DNA of 21,666 nt from DAOMOD01 sp035444205 (lineage in GTDB: Bacteria; Pseudomonadota; Gammaproteobacteria; Xanthomonadales; BPKI01). Below are positions 1-6,911 of this stretch, in pieces; position 1 is the first letter of the stretch, and each line of letters begins with the position of its first letter. The notes under the pieces were generated by a model. That model made no database searches. It was not told the DNA's origin and saw only the letters and a program-made list of their open reading frames with translations. Location of the stretch: NCBI GenBank assembly GCA_035444205.1, contig DAOMOD010000053.1:1-21666 (forward strand). The letters run 5' to 3'. The position numbers and the translations under genes were made by a program.

Positions 1-863
1 GTTCTCGCCACTGATTCGCCCTCTGCGCGCTGCGACGCGTCCAGTATCGCGACACCGGCCGCAAACTCCCGGCGCATGATGGGACAAAGATCGAACTCGC
101 TGTCCTCGAACGGAGCCAGTGCGCCACTGCAGTGCTGCGGCACGTCCAGGCTGGGTGCGGACTCGGCGAGGATTTCGGCGTAAAGCTGCGCGGCGATCGC
201 GAGATAGCGCGTGCCGACCAGACGGATGATCAGGCTGTCGGTACGTGTACCGAGGCGGCGCCAGGTGGCCGCGAAGAGGCAGATCTCATCGAGCGCCTGC
301 GTGCTGTCGCCATCCACATGCAGCAACGCCGCGCGACTCAGTTCGGGTCGGGGAAGGTCCATCAGCGGCGGTGTCGGTGCCCACAGCAGTGGCGGGAAGG
401 CGTCGCGTACGTGGTCGTAACGCTCCAGGCGGCGGTTCTGTTGTCGGAACGGCTCCCATGCCTGCAAGTGTGTCCGCACGCCCTCGGCATCCGCTCGCAC
501 CGCTTGAAGGCAGCGGCCATCGGCGGCGGGACAGGGGAGCAGGCGCGATGGCTGAAGTGGCAGCAGCGAAGGATACTCGCGCAGCAGGCCGATCGGCGGG
601 CGCTCGGCGCCTCGCGCGTGCGCCCACCAGATCGCCACCGAATCGGCGGCGACGTGCTCGATGTCCTCGTCGGCGATGGCGTGCCGTGCCGTCCAAAGCG
701 CGGCGAACGCGTCCGCATCACCCAGCGAAATCGCCGATGCGCGCATCAGTGCCAGCGCGTCGGCATGGTCGGGCGCGATCGGCGGCAGGCGCTCGGAGGC
801 CACCAGGGCGGCCAGCGCCAGCAGGGTGGCAAGCACGAGCGAAAGAGCGATCCAGGTGCGCAT
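1..863 (-). CDS. Partial hypothetical protein with N-terminal signal or membrane anchor (C-terminus off the left edge)
   Basis: An open frame on the minus strand starts at the ATG at 863-861 and stays open for 287 codons to the window edge without a stop, so the C-terminus is missing. The first ~25 residues are a basic start (MRTW) followed by a hydrophobic Leu/Ala run ending near ASERLPP, which is either a signal peptide or a signal anchor, so the protein probably acts in the membrane or periplasm. The remainder is soluble, Leu/Ala/Arg-rich, with scattered cysteines (LLPCPAADGRCLQ, PQHCSG, FDLCP) that could form disulfides. I recognise no family or catalytic motif. It lies 123 bases downstream of mnmG on the same strand; the gap holds only a weak hairpin (914-930) without a T-run, so co-transcription is possible. 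The position usually held by rsmG next to mnmG is occupied by this gene instead. Confidence 0.7.
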   Translation of the reverse strand, partial: MRTWIALSLVLATLLALAALVASERLPPIAPDHADALALMRASAISLGDADAFAALWTARHAIADEDIEHVAADSVAIWWAHARGAERPPIGLLREYPSLLPLQPSRLLPCPAADGRCLQAVRADAEGVRTHLQAWEPFRQQNRRLERYDHVRDAFPPLLWAPTPPLMDLPRPELSRAALLHVDGDSTQALDEICLFAATWRRLGTRTDSLIIRLVGTRYLAIAAQLYAEILAESAPSLDVPQHCSGALAPFEDSEFDLCPIMRREFAAGVAILDASQRAEGESVAR

Positions 864-986
864 GGCCGAGCGGCATCGGGGCGATGCGTCGAGTATGGCG
901 CAGAGTACGGATGCGGGTGGATTTCACCCGTGCCGGGAAGGAATGCGCTTGCGAGCTGTGCAGGTGCCGCGTGGCGCCTTCCGCGG

Positions 987-2864
987 TCACGCCGCGCTCG
1001 GGCGGCGCCTGAGGTGCAGCAGCAGCAGCGACAGCGCCGCGGGCGTCACGCCGGCGATGCGGCCGGCCTGGGCCACGCTTTCGGGACGCACGCGCTGCAG
1101 CTTCTCGCGGACTTCCGCCGACAGCCCCGGGACCCTGGCGTAGTCGAAATCGACTGGTACAAGGGTGTCCTCGAGGCGTCGATGGCGTTCGACTTCGGCC
1201 TGCTGGCGCTGCACGTAGCCTGAGTACCGGGCCTGGGTCTGCACCTGTTCGGCGACTTCGGGCGCAGCCACCGCAGGACCGAAGCCGGGGACGGCGGTGA
1301 GTGCGGCGTAGTCCAGCGTCGGTCGCTTGAGCAGGTCCATGGCGTGGGTCTCGCGGCTGAGCGGGATACCCGCGGCCGTCAATGCCGCGCCCAGTGCATT
1401 GCCCGGCGCCGCCCACAGGGAGGCGAGACGTGCGCTTTCGCGCTCGATCGCTTCGCGCTTTCCGGAGAAGGCCTGCCAGCGCCGTTCGTCGACCAGCCCC
1501 AGCTCGCGACCGGTTTCGGTCAGGCGCAGGTCGGCATTGTCCTCGCGCAGATACAGGCGGTACTCCGCGCGGGAGGTAAACATGCGATAGGGCTCGCTGG
1601 TACCGTGGGTAGTGAGATCGTCGATCAGCACGCCGATGTAGGCCTGGTCGCGGCGCGGACACCATGGTGACTGCTCGCGTACCGCGCGCGCCGCATTCAG
1701 GCCGGCGATCAGTCCCTGCGCGGCGGCCTCTTCATAGCCGGTGGTGCCGTTGATCTGGCCGGCGAAGTAGAGCCCGGGTACGGCCTTGGTCTCGAGGCTG
1801 GTCTTCAGCCCGCGCGGGTCGAAGTAGTCGTACTCGATGGCATAGCCGGGGCGCGTGATGCGCGCGTGCTGCAACCCCTTGATCGAATGCACCAGATCCA
1901 CCTGCACCTCGAACGGCAGGGAGGTGGAAATTCCGTTCGGATACCACTCGCCGGTTTCCAGGCCTTCCGGTTCCAGAAAGATCTGGTGGCTGTCGCGCTC
2001 GGCGAAACGCACCACCTTGTCCTCGATCGAAGGGCAATAGCGCGGACCCGTGCCCTCGATGCGCCCGGCGTACATCGGCGAGCGGTGCAGGGCTGCACGG
2101 ATGATGTCGTGGCTGCGCACGCCGGTATGGGTGATGAAGCAACTGGCCTGGGGTGGGTGGTCCGCGGTCGACCCGAGGAAACTGAACACCGGGCGCGGGT
2201 CGTCGCCTGACTGTTCCTCCAGTTCGCTGAAGTCGATGCTGCGGCCGTCCAGGCGCGGTGGCGTGCCGGTCTTCAGGCGTCCGACCTCGAGAGGCAGTTC
2301 GCGCAGGCGTTCGGCCAGCGTCTGCGCCGGGGCATCGCCGGCACGACCACCGGCATGCTGCACCTCGCCGACATGGATACGCCCGGCGAGAAAGGTGCCC
2401 GCCGTCAACACGATGGCACGCGCGCGGAAACTCACGCCAAGCCGGGTGCGCACGCCGACGGCGCGACCGCCTTCGAGCAGGATGTCGTCGACGGCACTCT
2501 GGAACACATCCAGGTTCGGCTGTGATTCCAGCAGGCCGCGGATCGCCATGCGGTAGCGCTGGCGGTCGGCCTGGCAGCGCGTTGCCCGCACCGCCGGACC
2601 CTTGCTGGCATTGAGGCGTCGCCATTGGATGCCGGCGCGATCGGCGGCGATGGCCATCGCTCCGCCCAGGGCATCGATCTCGCGCACCAGGTGCCCCTTG
2701 CCGATGCCGCCGATGGCCGGGTTGCAGCTCATCTGGCCGAGCGTTTCGACGGCATGGGTGACGAGCAGCGTGCGCGCGCCGGTGCGGGCGGCGGCCAGTG
2801 CCGCCTCCGTTCCGGCGTGGCCGCCGCCGACCACGATCACTTCGTAGTTGTAGGGTGCTGTCAT
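987..2864 (-). CDS. mnmG: tRNA uridine-5-carboxymethylaminomethyl modification enzyme MnmG (GidA)
   Basis: The FAD-binding partner of MnmE installs the cmnm5 group on the wobble uridine of several cytoplasmic tRNAs. The 625-residue product is close to the E. coli length of about 629. The N-terminus carries the dinucleotide-binding motif VVGGGHAGTEAA (residues ~11-22), followed by the family signatures GRLKTGTPPRLDG, the CFITHT strand, the GTGPRYCPSIEDKV segment with its conserved Cys, and GTTGYEEAAAQGL. The C-terminal helical domain that contacts MnmE and tRNA is present. An in-frame ATG lies 84 bases upstream (2948), but the extra 28 residues are Arg-rich, do not resemble the family and overlap a candidate -10 element, so the ATG at 2864 is chosen; it has a modest GGAAC Shine-Dalgarno. 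The 5' neighbour region is noncoding and the usual partner rsmG is not adjacent. Confidence 0.97.
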   Translation of the reverse strand: MTAPYNYEVIVVGGGHAGTEAALAAARTGARTLLVTHAVETLGQMSCNPAIGGIGKGHLVREIDALGGAMAIAADRAGIQWRRLNASKGPAVRATRCQADRQRYRMAIRGLLESQPNLDVFQSAVDDILLEGGRAVGVRTRLGVSFRARAIVLTAGTFLAGRIHVGEVQHAGGRAGDAPAQTLAERLRELPLEVGRLKTGTPPRLDGRSIDFSELEEQSGDDPRPVFSFLGSTADHPPQASCFITHTGVRSHDIIRAALHRSPMYAGRIEGTGPRYCPSIEDKVVRFAERDSHQIFLEPEGLETGEWYPNGISTSLPFEVQVDLVHSIKGLQHARITRPGYAIEYDYFDPRGLKTSLETKAVPGLYFAGQINGTTGYEEAAAQGLIAGLNAARAVREQSPWCPRRDQAYIGVLIDDLTTHGTSEPYRMFTSRAEYRLYLREDNADLRLTETGRELGLVDERRWQAFSGKREAIERESARLASLWAAPGNALGAALTAAGIPLSRETHAMDLLKRPTLDYAALTAVPGFGPAVAAPEVAEQVQTQARYSGYVQRQQAEVERHRRLEDTLVPVDFDYARVPGLSAEVREKLQRVRPESVAQAGRIAGVTPAALSLLLLHLRRRPSAA

Positions 2865-2934
2865 GACCACGTTCCGCTTCGCCGCTCGCCGCTGACGACG
2901 GGCAGCCATGTTTGGCATACCTGTTGGGACATTA

Positions 2935-2960
2935 TCGTGCAGACCCAAAGATTTGCACGA
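2935..2960. repeat. 7-bp inverted repeat upstream of mnmG
   Basis: TCGTGCA (2935-2941) and TGCACGA (2954-2960) form a perfect inverted repeat with a 12-base spacer. The left arm overlaps the GATAAT element proposed as the mnmG -10 (2936-2931, minus), so a dimeric regulator bound here would touch the promoter. It could also be a chance palindrome. Confidence 0.4.
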
Positions 2961-3103
2961 TGTAACACTTGCAACCCCTTATTCGGGCATGGAATCTGCT
3001 TTACTAGCCGTGCACCCGAATGGCTGAGCGCGACGTTCATCGAGGTTGCTCGGCTGGCATTGGGAACAGGGGCTGGTCTGCTCGCCATTCGGGGAAGCAG
3101 AAA

Positions 3104-3128
3104 GGGCATGCGTCAGGGGCGCATGCCC
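3104..3128 (+). other. 9-bp hairpin, part of a possible small RNA
   Basis: GGGCATGCG (3104-3112) pairs perfectly with CGCATGCCC (3120-3128) around a 7-base loop. It lies 14 bases before the terminator-like hairpin at 3143 and would be the penultimate stem of a short transcript starting near 3005. Confidence 0.45.
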
Positions 3129-3142
3129 GGAGCCGTAACACA

Positions 3143-3174
3143 AAAGGCCGCCACAGGCGGCCTTTCGTGTTTTC
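3143..3174 (+). terminator. Rho-independent terminator candidate
   Basis: AAAGGCCGCC (3143-3152) and GGCGGCCTTT (3156-3165) form a perfect 10-bp stem with a 3-base ACA loop, followed by CGTGTTTTC, a short interrupted T-tract. No coding gene precedes it on the plus strand, so it would end an untranslated transcript. In the other direction it is followed by TGTTACGGC, a poorer tail. Confidence 0.6.
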
Positions 3175-3255
3175 AAGATCTGACGCCCGGCGGTCTCAGG
3201 AACAGGGGGAATCCGTTGTTGACCACCGGACGCCAGAAGCAGGGGCGGGGACACC

Positions 3256-3339
3256 GCATGATTCGGCGCTCTCGGCCCAAGCCGGTCACGTTGCCCAGTC
3301 AGAATGTGACGGATTGGGTCAGGGCTGGGCGAATCATGC
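3256..3339. repeat. 84-base nested imperfect palindrome (long hairpin)
   Basis: Three stems nest around one axis: GCATGATTCG (3256-3265) with CGAATCATGC (3330-3339), 10 bp perfect; GGCCCAA (3274-3280) with TTGGGTC (3314-3320), 7 bp with one G-T; and GTCACGTT (3285-3292) with AATGTGAC (3303-3310), 8 bp with one G-T, closing a 10-base loop. That gives about 25 base pairs separated by internal loops. It could be a structured RNA, a cruciform or a REP/MITE-like element. Consensus integron attC ends were not seen. Confidence 0.6.
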
Positions 3340-3421
3340 ACCCAAATTCGCCTCAGTGCAATCGCTACCCCGGCACGGCGGTTGCATCGAATGGCGGGTC
3401 ACCCCACCGTCGCTTCCCGCC

Positions 3422-3619
3422 ATGAACGCCCGCACGTTCGACTCCAAGGACGAAAGGTCAAGCCCTGCCGAAATGCGCATGGAGCTAGGCCGCATCGAAC
3501 TGGCGCTGGAGCGCGCCCGGGCCTCGTCCAACGCGTCCTCGGTACAGGGCGTGCTCGACGCACTGACCAGGGAGCGCGACCTCCTGCGCGAACGCCTGCG
3601 CCGGTCTGTCCACCGCTGA
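3422..3619 (+). CDS. Small hypothetical coiled-coil protein (65 aa)
   Basis: A 65-residue frame starts at the ATG at 3422 and ends with TGA at 3617-3619. From residue ~18 on it is a charged amphipathic helix (EMRMELGRIELALERARASS, then VQGVLDALTRERDLLRERLR), which looks like a short coiled coil with a heptad pattern and a basic C-terminus. No family is recognised. No clear Shine-Dalgarno precedes the chosen ATG; two internal ATGs (residues 18 and 20) are alternatives. Its 3' end lies 7 bases from the stop of the convergent lipoprotein gene. The long hairpin at 3256-3339 lies 80 bases upstream and could sit in its 5' leader. The helical composition and compact fit against the neighbouring stop favour a real gene, but it is short. 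Confidence 0.5.
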   Translation: MNARTFDSKDERSSPAEMRMELGRIELALERARASSNASSVQGVLDALTRERDLLRERLRRSVHR

Positions 3620-3626
3620 GGGAAAA

Positions 3627-4841
3627 TCACCTGTCCTCCTGCCTGGAGCCGCGGCCGCCGCGCGCACCCGAAGGCGGGCGGTCGCTGCCGGATTCCATTC
3701 TCGCCGCAGGCGCGCTGCGCGGTGCGACTGCTGGCGGATCACTGCGTGTCGGTTCCGATGCACGTGCGGGTGCCGGGGCGACCGGTGCCGCCGGATACGA
3801 AGGGACGGCGCGCGCCGGCAGGTCGGGTGCGAAACCGCGCGGCGGTGCCGCGTGGGTGGGCGCGGGACGCTGGAACGCAGCCGATGGCCGCACAGGGTGC
3901 TCGAGTACCGTGCTCGGCGGTCGAGGATCGCCCACGGTATCCGGCGCGCGCGCCGGCACATCGACACGCCGCTCCGGCACGCCGACCGGCCGACGGCTGA
4001 CATGGCCGCCAGGCTCGACACGTGGCGGCGGTGTCGCGCCTGACTGCCAGATTTCCGAGCTTCCACCGCGTGGAGACGCTCGCCAGGTACCCGCCGATTC
4101 GCCGCGAAACTGGGGATGCTCGACGCGTGCCGAGGGTTCTGGTGGCGGCCTTCTGGCGGGTTGGCGCACTTCGTCGCGCGCGGAGCGCCTGGTTTGCTCG
4201 CCGCGCTGCGCGCGCTCGGCAGGGCCTCTGCCGGCGGATGCAGCCGGTACGCCGCGTGCCGTACGTGGCTGTGCCAGAGCGCGGGGTGAGCGCGCACCGA
4301 GCAGGAGGTCACCGGACACATCCGCCGGCAACGCGGTACGAACCCCGCGCCGCGCCTGCGAGTTCAGGCTGGCGATCCGCTCGGCTTCGTTGCGTGCACT
4401 GCCGAACCGCGTGGTGTGACCGCCACGAACGTGTCCCGGCCAGTTGCGGCGCGGGGCGTGATACCAGGTGTAGTAGTTGTCCCAGAAGCTGTAGCGCCAG
4501 GGTGCATAGGCATGGTAGTAGCCCCAGTCGTGGTAGCCCAGCGAGAAGCTGAACCAGGTGCGCGGGAACCAGGTCACGCCGTAGTAGAAGCCCGGAGAGA
4601 AGAACGGATCGTAGTAGTAGGGACGAAATCCCCAGAACAGAGAGTAGTAGTAGGGGTAATACGCATAGGCGACGTCGAACGGGTAGCCGTACCAGGTGTC
4701 CCCGTAGTAGCCGTAGCCGTGGTAGCTGCGGTCGTAATAGTAGTCGCCGGCCCCGCCGGAACGCTCGACATAGCGGTAGCTGCCGTAGCTGGCGCAGCCT
4801 GAAAGCAACAGCACGGACAGGACAGCGAGGATGCGCTTCAT
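3627..4841 (-). CDS. Tyr-rich lipoprotein with a disordered Pro/Arg/Ala-rich tail
   Basis: The 404-residue product begins with a lipoprotein signal peptide and lipobox (MKRILAVLSVLLLSGC; acylated Cys at residue 16), so it is expected to be tethered to a membrane in the envelope. Residues ~17-130 are extraordinarily rich in Tyr, Trp, Phe and Gly, with blocks such as DYYYDRSYHGYGYYGDTWYG and AYYPYYYSLFWGF. From about residue 140 the protein switches to a Pro/Arg/Ala/Ser-rich sequence without hydrophobic core, probably disordered. No enzymatic motif is visible. The start is well supported: a GGAGG Shine-Dalgarno lies 7 bases upstream of the ATG. It is divergent from the DMT permease (99 bases between starts). 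Similar Tyr-rich lipoproteins occur in this bacterial group as uncharacterised proteins; a structural role in the envelope is a guess. Confidence 0.85.
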   Translation of the reverse strand: MKRILAVLSVLLLSGCASYGSYRYVERSGGAGDYYYDRSYHGYGYYGDTWYGYPFDVAYAYYPYYYSLFWGFRPYYYDPFFSPGFYYGVTWFPRTWFSFSLGYHDWGYYHAYAPWRYSFWDNYYTWYHAPRRNWPGHVRGGHTTRFGSARNEAERIASLNSQARRGVRTALPADVSGDLLLGARSPRALAQPRTARGVPAASAGRGPAERAQRGEQTRRSARDEVRQPARRPPPEPSARVEHPQFRGESAGTWRASPRGGSSEIWQSGATPPPRVEPGGHVSRRPVGVPERRVDVPARAPDTVGDPRPPSTVLEHPVRPSAAFQRPAPTHAAPPRGFAPDLPARAVPSYPAAPVAPAPARASEPTRSDPPAVAPRSAPAARMESGSDRPPSGARGGRGSRQEDR

Positions 4842-4940
4842 GGTGCGACCTCCGCGACTCGGGACGTCCAGTCTAGGCGCACGGCTGTTAATTGCCCATT
4901 AACCCGTCTACACTGTTGCGCCCTTCCCGGCCCCGTTGTC

Positions 4941-5852
4941 ATGACCCTCCATCAAGCCTCGGGACGCTGGCGCCTGGGTCTGCTGCTTGCCCTGGCCACG
5001 GCACTGCTCTGGGCCAGTCTGCCGGTGGCGCTCAAGCTGGCGCTGGAGGTGCTCGACCCGTGGACGCTGACCTGGATACGTTTCCTGGTCGCCGCCGCGA
5101 TGGTCGCGGTGTGGATGGCCTGGCGCGGACAACTGGGTGTCTTCGGCGGGCTGTCGCGGCGCGGCTGGCTGCTGCTGCTGGTGGCCGCGCTCATGCTGAC
5201 CGCCAACTACATCTTCTATCTGCTCGGTCTCGACCGCACCTCGCCGGCCAATGCCCAGCTCCTGATCCAGCTGGCGCCGCTGCTGATGGCGTTGGGCGGC
5301 ATCTATGTATTCCGCGAGCGCTTCCTGCTGGCGCAGTGGCTGGGGCTTGGCCTGATGTTGCTGGGTGGCATCCTGTTCTTCTCCGACCAGCTCGCGGTGG
5401 GTGACGGCAGCTACGCTCTCGGCAGTCTGTTCATCGTCGTCGCCGGCGTGGTGTGGGCCGCGTACGCACTGGCCCAGAAGCAGTTGCTCACCAGCCTGTC
5501 GTCCACCGCGGTGATGGGATTCATCTACGTGTTCGCGGCCGTGGCCCTGTTCCCGGTGGCGCGACCCGCCCTGCTTCTGGAACTCAGCACCTTTCACCTG
5601 CTCGCAGTCGCCTTCTGCGCCCTCAATACGCTGGCCGCCTACGGAGCCTTCGCCGAGGCGCTGGCGCACTGGGAAGCATCGAGGGTCAGCGCCGTGCTGG
5701 CGCTGACGCCCCTGCTCACCGTGCTGGTGGTCGAACTGGTGGTCCACTTCCTGCCCGGCTGGGTGGAGGCTGAACGGATCGCGGCGCTGGGCTGGGTGGG
5801 CGCGGCGCTGGTGGTCGGCGGGTCGATGGTGGTCAGCCTGGCGCGGCGCTGA
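4941..5852 (+). CDS. EamA/DMT-superfamily permease
   Basis: The 303-residue protein is almost entirely hydrophobic with about ten predicted membrane helices in two repeated EamA halves, the normal length and layout of drug/metabolite transporters of the RhaT/YdcZ-like type. The first helix follows a short basic N-terminus (GRWRLGLLLALATALLWASL) and the end of the first half contains the typical small-residue motif NAQLLIQLAPLLMAL. The substrate cannot be read from the sequence; relatives export amino acids, nucleosides or metabolites across the inner membrane. A weak promoter with TACACT as -10 sits about 30 bases upstream of the ATG. No strong Shine-Dalgarno is seen. It stands alone, with a 142-base gap before the next gene. 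Confidence 0.9.
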   Translation: MTLHQASGRWRLGLLLALATALLWASLPVALKLALEVLDPWTLTWIRFLVAAAMVAVWMAWRGQLGVFGGLSRRGWLLLLVAALMLTANYIFYLLGLDRTSPANAQLLIQLAPLLMALGGIYVFRERFLLAQWLGLGLMLLGGILFFSDQLAVGDGSYALGSLFIVVAGVVWAAYALAQKQLLTSLSSTAVMGFIYVFAAVALFPVARPALLLELSTFHLLAVAFCALNTLAAYGAFAEALAHWEASRVSAVLALTPLLTVLVVELVVHFLPGWVEAERIAALGWVGAALVVGGSMVVSLARR

Positions 5853-5936
5853 CCCGGCACCGAGTCTGGCCTCGACCGGCATACGGCGCAGCATGCGCTG
5901 GAGCGCCTTGTCGGAGAACCTGCTCCTGATTCTGCG

Positions 5937-5964
5937 TGAGGCCTTGTCCCCGTTTGGCTTAGTA
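5937..5964. repeat. 28-bp dispersed repeat, copy A
   Basis: This copy matches the one at 17865-17892 at 25 of 28 positions, sharing the core CTTGTCCCCGT-N-TGGCTTAG. It lies in the 142-base gap between the DMT permease and the NTF2-like gene. No flanking terminal repeats are seen, so its nature (REP-type, mobile-element scar or shared coding remnant) is open. Confidence 0.65.
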
Positions 5965-5994
5965 TGACCCCCTGATCGACCTGGTCTGGCAGCA

Positions 5995-6420
5995 ATGAAG
6001 ATCGATGGCGAGCGCGCCTCCGACCGCACTACGGAACTCATACTGGCCTGCTATGCCGCCTACAATCGCGGCGAAGTCAGGACCGTGCTTGAACTGCTGT
6101 GCGACGATATCGTTCACGACATCAACGAAGGCAGGCGCGAGCGCGGGCGCGAGGCGTTCGCCGTCTATCTCGAGCGCAGGCACCGCTGCTATCGCGAACG
6201 CCTGAGCCAGGTGGTGGTGATGACCAGCCATGACGGTACCCGGGCCGCCGCCGAGTACGTGGTCGAGGGCGAGTATGTCGATACCGACGGCGACATGCCG
6301 GCGGCGCACGGACAGCGCTATCGCCTGGCAGGAGGTGCCTTTTTCGAAGTGCGCGACGGGCGTATCGCGCGGATCAGCAACTATTTCAATCAGAGCGACT
6401 GGCTGCGCCAGGTGGGCTGA
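5995..6420 (+). CDS. NTF2-like / SnoaL-like domain protein
   Basis: The 141-residue protein has the single-domain NTF2/SnoaL cone fold pattern: an N-terminal helix pair (TTELILACYAAYNRGEVRTVLELLCDDIVHDINEG), a helix that closes the cone (GREAFAVYLERRHRCYRERL), and then beta strands (VVVMTSHDGTRAAAEYVVEG, QRYRLAGGAFFEVRDGRIAR). The length is typical of ketosteroid-isomerase-like proteins, which either isomerise or hydrolyse small molecules or merely bind them. Residues that could be catalytic (Asp and His in the HDIN and HRCY segments) are present, but the substrate is unknown. Start chosen at the ATG at 5995, with only a weak Shine-Dalgarno. It is followed by the convergent PII gene. Confidence 0.8.
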   Translation: MKIDGERASDRTTELILACYAAYNRGEVRTVLELLCDDIVHDINEGRRERGREAFAVYLERRHRCYRERLSQVVVMTSHDGTRAAAEYVVEGEYVDTDGDMPAAHGQRYRLAGGAFFEVRDGRIARISNYFNQSDWLRQVG

Positions 6421-6453
6421 AGCGGCCCGCCGAAACTTTTTCCCCTGTTCGCC

Positions 6454-6795
6454 TCAGTGCAACGCATCGGCATCCAGTTCGCCGGTGCGGATGCGGATCA
6501 CCCGTTCCAGATCGTAGACGAAGATCTTGCCGTCGCCGATCTTGCCGGTATTGGCGCTCTGCGCCACCGCTTCCACGACGCGCTCCACCTGATCGTCTGC
6601 GCAGGCGATCTCCAGCTTGATCTTGGGCAGGAAATCGACCACGTACTCGGCGCCGCGATAGAGCTCGGTGTGGCCCTTCTGCCGTCCGAATCCCTTGACC
6701 TCGGTGACCGTGATTCCCTGCACGCCGGTCTCGGCCAGGGCCTCGCGCACATCGTCCAGTTTGAACGGCTTGATGATCGCCATCACCATCTTCAT
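6454..6795 (-). CDS. glnB: Nitrogen regulatory protein P-II (GlnB/GlnK)
   Basis: The trimeric PII protein senses 2-oxoglutarate, ATP/ADP and, through uridylylation, glutamine, and controls glutamine synthetase adenylylation, NtrB and ammonium channels. The 113-residue product is of family length (112). It starts MKMVMAIIKPFKLDDVREAL, has Tyr51 in the T-loop motif HTELYRGAEY, the site of GlnD uridylylation, and the B-loop TGKIGDGKIFV. The upstream in-frame ATG at 6864 would add 23 non-family residues, so the ATG at 6795 is chosen. No amtB lies next to it, so GlnB versus GlnK cannot be settled; the symbol is provisional. The gene is divergent from ubiK, and a TAGAAT -10 candidate lies at 6842-6837 on the minus strand, with a perfect palindrome just downstream of it. 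Confidence 0.95.
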   Translation of the reverse strand: MKMVMAIIKPFKLDDVREALAETGVQGITVTEVKGFGRQKGHTELYRGAEYVVDFLPKIKLEIACADDQVERVVEAVAQSANTGKIGDGKIFVYDLERVIRIRTGELDADALH

Positions 6796-6816
6796 GGGCT
6801 GCCCCGGTCGTCGATT

Positions 6817-6834
6817 TGTAGGAAAAGTCCTACA
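6817..6834. promoter_or_regulatory. Palindromic operator candidate TGTAGG-N6-CCTACA
   Basis: TGTAGGA (6817-6823) and TCCTACA (6828-6834) form a perfect inverted repeat with a 4-base spacer, which can be written as TGTAGG-N6-CCTACA. The layout resembles sites of LuxR-type response regulators such as the GacA box TGTAAG-N6-CTTACA. It would overlap the predicted transcription start of the PII gene and sit about 65 bases upstream of the predicted ubiK start. Confidence 0.6.
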
Positions 6835-6836
6835 TG

Positions 6837-6842
6837 ATTCTA
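6837..6842 (-). promoter_or_regulatory. -10 element candidate for the PII gene
   Basis: TAGAAT on the minus strand (6842-6837) matches sigma-70 -10 at 5 of 6 bases and equals the -10 proposed for rpsU and the lpxL-like gene. The implied start near 6830 would give a leader of about 35 bases. No good -35 is seen. Confidence 0.4.
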
Positions 6843-6911
6843 ATCCTCTGCCCGACGCGGGCAACGCCTGCGCCCGTTTACACTGGCTCCACGTTCGAGA
6901 GGGTCACATTC

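Larger units (their letters stand above)
2865..3421. other. 557-base gene-free, structure-rich intergenic region
   Basis: No frame here looks coding: the open frames found have atypical composition and no start signal. The stretch holds, in order, the mnmG upstream region with a GATAAT -10 candidate on the minus strand (2936-2931), a 7-bp inverted repeat (2935-2960), a possible TG-extended -10 (TGCTTTACT) near 2997-3005 on the plus strand, a 9-bp hairpin (3104-3128), a terminator-like hairpin (3143-3165) and an 84-base nested hairpin (3256-3339). The density of stable hairpins suggests one or two untranslated RNAs, but no known RNA family was recognised. Confidence 0.6.

Noticed and set aside
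2931..2960. Replication origin near mnmG (gidA)
   Set aside because: mnmG is often near oriC, but I saw no cluster of TTATNCACA boxes, no AT-rich stretch and no rsmG, parA or dnaA.
3256..3339. Integron attC site
   Set aside because: The imperfect palindrome lacks the RYYYAAC / GTTRRRY end boxes, and no integrase or cassette array is nearby.
3020..3421. N-terminal extension of the small coiled-coil gene to 3020
   Set aside because: The added ~134 residues would be read through the terminator hairpin and the 84-base palindrome and have noncoding composition.
4416..4802. Val/Ala-rich open frame on the plus strand
   Set aside because: It is the antisense shadow of the TAC-rich Tyr codons of the lipoprotein gene; the GTA/GTG repeats produce a low-complexity Val-rich product without a start signal.
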